Shown: positions 4,611 through 7,457 of the stretch, one piece after another
Position numbering within the stretch: the stretch's first letter is position 1
How the letters are laid out: every line of letters starts with the position of its first letter
DNA from: Lysobacteraceae bacterium
Lineage (GTDB): Bacteria; Pseudomonadota; Gammaproteobacteria; Xanthomonadales; Wenzhouxiangellaceae
Direction of reading: 5' to 3'
Length of the DNA: 7,457 bases
Assembly (NCBI GenBank): GCA_020201235.1
Contig: JAIVHD010000334.1
Location: 1 to 7,457 of the forward strand
Notes under the pieces: generated by a model
Seen by the model: the letters and a program-made list of their open reading frames with translations, nothing else
Told to the model about the DNA's origin: nothing
Databases searched by the model: none
Made by a program: the position numbers and the translations under genes

Positions 4611-6038
4611 ATGCCGCACGAGGCACTCTGGACCGGTATCGTCTGCCCGCAAACGGCCATGCAGGCCTTGCTCAGGCTGTTGCCCGAAGACTTCGACCTC
4701 GAAGATGCGCTTGCGGTACACGACACCGTCGGCGGGCGTACCCGGGTGATCGAAGTCAACCGGGCAGCGCACCGGCTCGGCGTTCATGCCGGGCAGGTAC
4801 TGGCCGATGCGCTGGCCATCGCGCCCGGGCTCCACAGCTTGCCGCGCGCCCGCAAGGCCGAGCAGCGGCTGCTCGAGGAAATCGCCCTTCGAGCCTATCA
4901 ATACAGTCATCAGGTTGCCATTACCGGTGACGGCGTTGTATTGGAAACCGGCGGCAGTCGGCGTCTGCACGGTCGTCTCGACACACTGCTGGGTGCGCTC
5001 GCCGATGACCTGGCCCAGATGGGCCTGATCACGCGCCTGGGCAGTGCCCCGGTGCCGGCGGCGGCCTGCCTGCTGGCACGCCGGAAGCGACACCAGGCCA
5101 AACTTCCAGCCTTGCGGAAACTGCTGTCCGAATGGCCCTTGGCGCATCTGGCGCTGGCTCCCGGCGAACTGCGCAAGCTCGACAGCCTGGGATTGAAGCA
5201 CTTGCGCGACGTGCAGGCCCTGCCCCGCTTCGAGCGCGATCGTCGCCTGGGCCAGGCACTGACCCGCTACCTGGATGAAATTACCGGACATCAGCAAACG
5301 CCGCTGGTCTATTGGCAGCCCGCCGAGCAGTTTCACCAGAGGCTCGAATTACCGGTACCGACCATCCGTAGCGAAGCCTTGCTGTTCATGCTCAACAGGG
5401 TGCTGGAGCAATTGCATCACTGGCTGCAAGTGCGCGATCGCTCGTTGACTCGCATCGAAGTCGAAATGCATCCGGAAGACCAAGGCCCGGTCGTCGAACT
5501 GCGCACCGGACTCGGACAAGCCGGATTTCATCGCCAGCGCCTGCTGGAAATCCTGCGCTTGAAGCTCGAACCGGTGCGCCTTCAATCCGCCATCGAATCA
5601 CTGGTCGTTCGCGCCGAAAGCACGGCCGAACAACCACCCCCACAAGCGGACTTGTGGACTGGAACCAATGTCAACGATGCCTGGCCCGCTTTGCTTGACC
5701 GGCTCAAGGCGCGTGTCGGCGAGGAGGGTCTTTGCGGCATTGCCGCCTGCTCCGACCATCGACCCGAAAAGTCCTGGAAATGGAGCCCGCCGGGAACAAC
5801 AACCGCAGTCTGCGAAACCCCGCTGCGGCCCAACTGGCTACTGCCCCATCCAAAGCCATGCCAGATTAAAAGCCTAACCCTGATGGATGGTCCCGAGCGT
5901 ATCGAAGCCGGCTGGTGGGATGGCCAGGACACCCGTCGCGATTACTGGATTGCCCACGACCGCCATGGCAACAAGCTCTGGATCTTTCATGAATACAAAC
6001 CGGGCAGCGGATGGTTTGTGCACGGGCTTTTTGGATAG
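4611..6038 (+). CDS. imuB: ImuB, catalytically inactive Y-family polymerase homologue
   Basis: A 475-residue Y-family-like protein that in studied bacteria bridges the beta sliding clamp, ImuA and DnaE2 during translesion synthesis. The N-terminal strand, normally carrying the metal-binding Asp of a DxDxF-type motif, reads LWTGIVCPQTAM, and the usual S-x-D-E region is replaced by GDGVVLETGGSRRLHG (106-121). The catalytic acids therefore appear to be missing, as is normal for ImuB. A helix-hairpin-helix thumb lies near 188-206 and a little-finger-like region near 240-335. A clamp-binding motif, QADLW, lies at 345-349 after a Pro-rich stretch. The C-terminal signature GPERIEAGWWDG (427-438), RRDYW (442-446) and WFVHGLFG (468-475) is diagnostic of the family. 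Length is normal. It starts one base after the imuA stop without a clear Shine-Dalgarno, implying translational coupling. No dnaE2 follows; the convergent radA begins 10 nt away. Confidence 0.93.
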   Translation: MPHEALWTGIVCPQTAMQALLRLLPEDFDLEDALAVHDTVGGRTRVIEVNRAAHRLGVHAGQVLADALAIAPGLHSLPRARKAEQRLLEEIALRAYQYSHQVAITGDGVVLETGGSRRLHGRLDTLLGALADDLAQMGLITRLGSAPVPAAACLLARRKRHQAKLPALRKLLSEWPLAHLALAPGELRKLDSLGLKHLRDVQALPRFERDRRLGQALTRYLDEITGHQQTPLVYWQPAEQFHQRLELPVPTIRSEALLFMLNRVLEQLHHWLQVRDRSLTRIEVEMHPEDQGPVVELRTGLGQAGFHRQRLLEILRLKLEPVRLQSAIESLVVRAESTAEQPPPQADLWTGTNVNDAWPALLDRLKARVGEEGLCGIAACSDHRPEKSWKWSPPGTTTAVCETPLRPNWLLPHPKPCQIKSLTLMDGPERIEAGWWDGQDTRRDYWIAHDRHGNKLWIFHEYKPGSGWFVHGLFG

Positions 6039-6048
6039 AACATTCCGT

Positions 6049-7416
6049 TCATTCTCGCGCTACAGCCAGTGCATCGTCCAGTCTTCGGCAGCCGTGGATC
6101 ATCAGCCGGGTCTTGAGTCCTTTGACATTCGCATGCGCTACCAAAGCTGTTTTAAAACCCTGGCCGGCGGCTTCGCGGAGCCGTTCCTCGCCGTTAAAGA
6201 CCGGCCGCAGTTCGCCCGAAAGACCAACCTCGCCGAAAGCGACCAGATCCCTGGGCAAAGGCACTTCCCGCAACGAGGACTGAATCGCCAGAGCGACGGC
6301 CAGATCGGATGCGGTCTCGCTGACCCGGATTCCACCGGTGACATTGATAAATACATCCTGGTCATTGACCTGGATGCCGCAGTGCCGGTTCATAACCGCC
6401 AGCAACATCGCGACCCGGCCCGGGTCGATTCCAACCACCACACGCCGGGGCTGCGACAAGCTGCTGGGTGCGACCAATGCCTGGACTTCGACCAGCATCG
6501 GTCGTGTACCCTCGCGGGTAACCAGCACGCAGGAGCCCGCCGAAGGCTCTTCGTCGCTGGACAAGAAAATTGCAGACGGGTTCGAGACCGGCCGCAGGCC
6601 GGTATCGGTCATGGCAAAGACGCCCAACTCATTGGCCGCACCAAAGCGGTTCTTGACCGACCGGATCAACCGAAACCGGCTGCCGGAGTCGGATTCGAAA
6701 TACAGCACGGCGTCGACCATATGCTCAAGCACGCGCGGACCGGCCAGCGCTCCTTCCTTAGTGACATGGCCGACCAGCACCACGGCGCAGCCGGTCTGCT
6801 TGGCATACTGGACCAATCGCGAGGCACACTCGCGAACCTGAGCGACCGCACCCGGCGCCGACTGAAGGGCATCGCTCCACACGGTCTGGATCGAATCGAT
6901 GACCATGAAATCAGGCTTGTTCGCGGCGGCCGTCGCCAGCACCGTCTCGAGCCGCGTTTCGGTCAGGCAATCGAGCACGCCGGGATCGAGTCCCAGCCTG
7001 CGCGCACGCATCGCCACCTGGGCGGCGGACTCTTCTCCAGTTACGTACAAGGCCTTGCGCTCGGCCGCGATCGCGGCCTGCGATTGCAGCAGCAGGGTCG
7101 ACTTGCCGATGCCCGGGTCACCGCCAATCAAGACGACCGAGCCGGGCACCAGGCCACCGCCCAACACCCGATCGAGCTCGCTCAGCCCGGAACCGAAACG
7201 CGGCGTATCTGCCGCGCGCACGGCACCCAGACTAACCACTCGACCCGAAGCCTGACCGGTCCAGCCGCCTCCGCGCGGCCCGGAGCCAGCCGCGGCGGTT
7301 TCAGAACGTGCCTCTTCCAGCGAATTCCAGACCCCACAATCAGGACACTGGCCCGACCATTTCGGCTGACTTGCGCCGCATTCGCCGCAGACGTACATTG
7401 TTTTTGCCTTTGCCAT
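6049..7416 (-). CDS. radA: RadA, DNA branch-migration helicase
   Basis: A complete 455-residue RadA (Sms), a RecA-like DnaB-type helicase that extends recombination intermediates and acts in repair and, in naturally competent bacteria, in integration of transforming DNA. An N-terminal C4 zinc finger uses Cys10, Cys13, Cys24 and Cys27 (CGECG..CPDCG). Walker A is GGDPGIGKST (98-107), Walker B MVIDSIQ (171-177), and the family-specific KNRFG is at 255-259. The C-terminal part from about residue 300 is the Lon-protease-like domain with DVFINVTGGIRVSETASDLA (354-373). The start at 7416 gives the conserved MAKAK opening but has no Shine-Dalgarno. A CAAAAT at 7428-7423 could be a -10 box placing the transcript start almost on the ATG, so a leaderless message is possible. 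A second ATG (residue 7) is preceded by AAAGG but would drop only six residues. It is convergent with imuB, with 10 nt between stops and no terminator hairpin in the gap. Confidence 0.97.
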   Translation of the reverse strand: MAKAKTMYVCGECGASQPKWSGQCPDCGVWNSLEEARSETAAAGSGPRGGGWTGQASGRVVSLGAVRAADTPRFGSGLSELDRVLGGGLVPGSVVLIGGDPGIGKSTLLLQSQAAIAAERKALYVTGEESAAQVAMRARRLGLDPGVLDCLTETRLETVLATAAANKPDFMVIDSIQTVWSDALQSAPGAVAQVRECASRLVQYAKQTGCAVVLVGHVTKEGALAGPRVLEHMVDAVLYFESDSGSRFRLIRSVKNRFGAANELGVFAMTDTGLRPVSNPSAIFLSSDEEPSAGSCVLVTREGTRPMLVEVQALVAPSSLSQPRRVVVGIDPGRVAMLLAVMNRHCGIQVNDQDVFINVTGGIRVSETASDLAVALAIQSSLREVPLPRDLVAFGEVGLSGELRPVFNGEERLREAAGQGFKTALVAHANVKGLKTRLMIHGCRRLDDALAVARE

Positions 7417-7457
7417 CCGGGTATTTTGGCAGAATGGCGCGGTGCCGGGTCATACTT

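Noticed and set aside
4590..5336. Minus-strand open frame of 248 codons
   Set aside because: Antisense to imuB, Gln-rich without a recognisable family; imuB has strong family signatures on the other strand.
7434..7457. Possible start of a plus-strand gene (ATG GCG CGG TGC...) at the right edge
   Set aside because: Only eight codons are visible and there is no clear ribosome binding site; it cannot be supported.

Overview
The window looks like chromosomal DNA of a GC-rich (roughly 60% by eye) gammaproteobacterium. The lineage evidence is the gene order SRP RNA / dnaX / ybaB / recR, a tRNA-Ser(GCU) with an encoded CCA end, ImuAB-type SOS mutagenesis proteins and a short ComEA-like protein with a signal peptide. 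The exact lineage is inference; something near the Xanthomonadales/Chromatiales would fit. Most of the window is ordinary housekeeping and DNA-repair sequence. The accessory-looking material is confined to the non-coding stretch at 3652-3964.

Layout. (1) 1-2583, minus strand: a tight operon dnaX (tau subunit, TTG start) - ybaB - recR (cut by the left window edge). (2) 2675-2871, minus strand: a promoter, tRNA-Ser(GCU) and a strong intrinsic terminator that isolates the tRNA from dnaX. (3) 2902-3028, plus strand: the small bacterial SRP RNA (4.5S, ffs), divergent from the tRNA. (4) 3029-3369: a non-coding stretch of lower GC. (5) 3370-3651, plus strand: a secreted ComEA-like helix-hairpin-helix DNA-binding protein. 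(6) 3692-3879: a 178-bp element that folds back on itself along nearly its whole length and is flanked by a direct CTCAG repeat, resembling a miniature inverted-repeat transposable element. (7) 3920-3939: a LexA-type SOS box. (8) 3965-6038, plus strand: imuA-imuB, one nucleotide apart, with no dnaE2 following. (9) 6049-7416, minus strand: radA, convergent with imuB. The last ~40 bases hold nothing I can support.

Functionally almost everything handles DNA. DnaX is the clamp loader, RecR acts in gap repair through RecFOR, and YbaB is a nucleoid-associated protein. ComEA-like proteins bind DNA in the periplasm, ImuA/ImuB form the accessory part of an error-prone polymerase complex, and RadA is a branch-migration helicase for recombination intermediates. 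No new multi-gene defence system is visible. The most unusual items are the fold-back element next to the SOS promoter and the imuAB pair standing without its polymerase gene.
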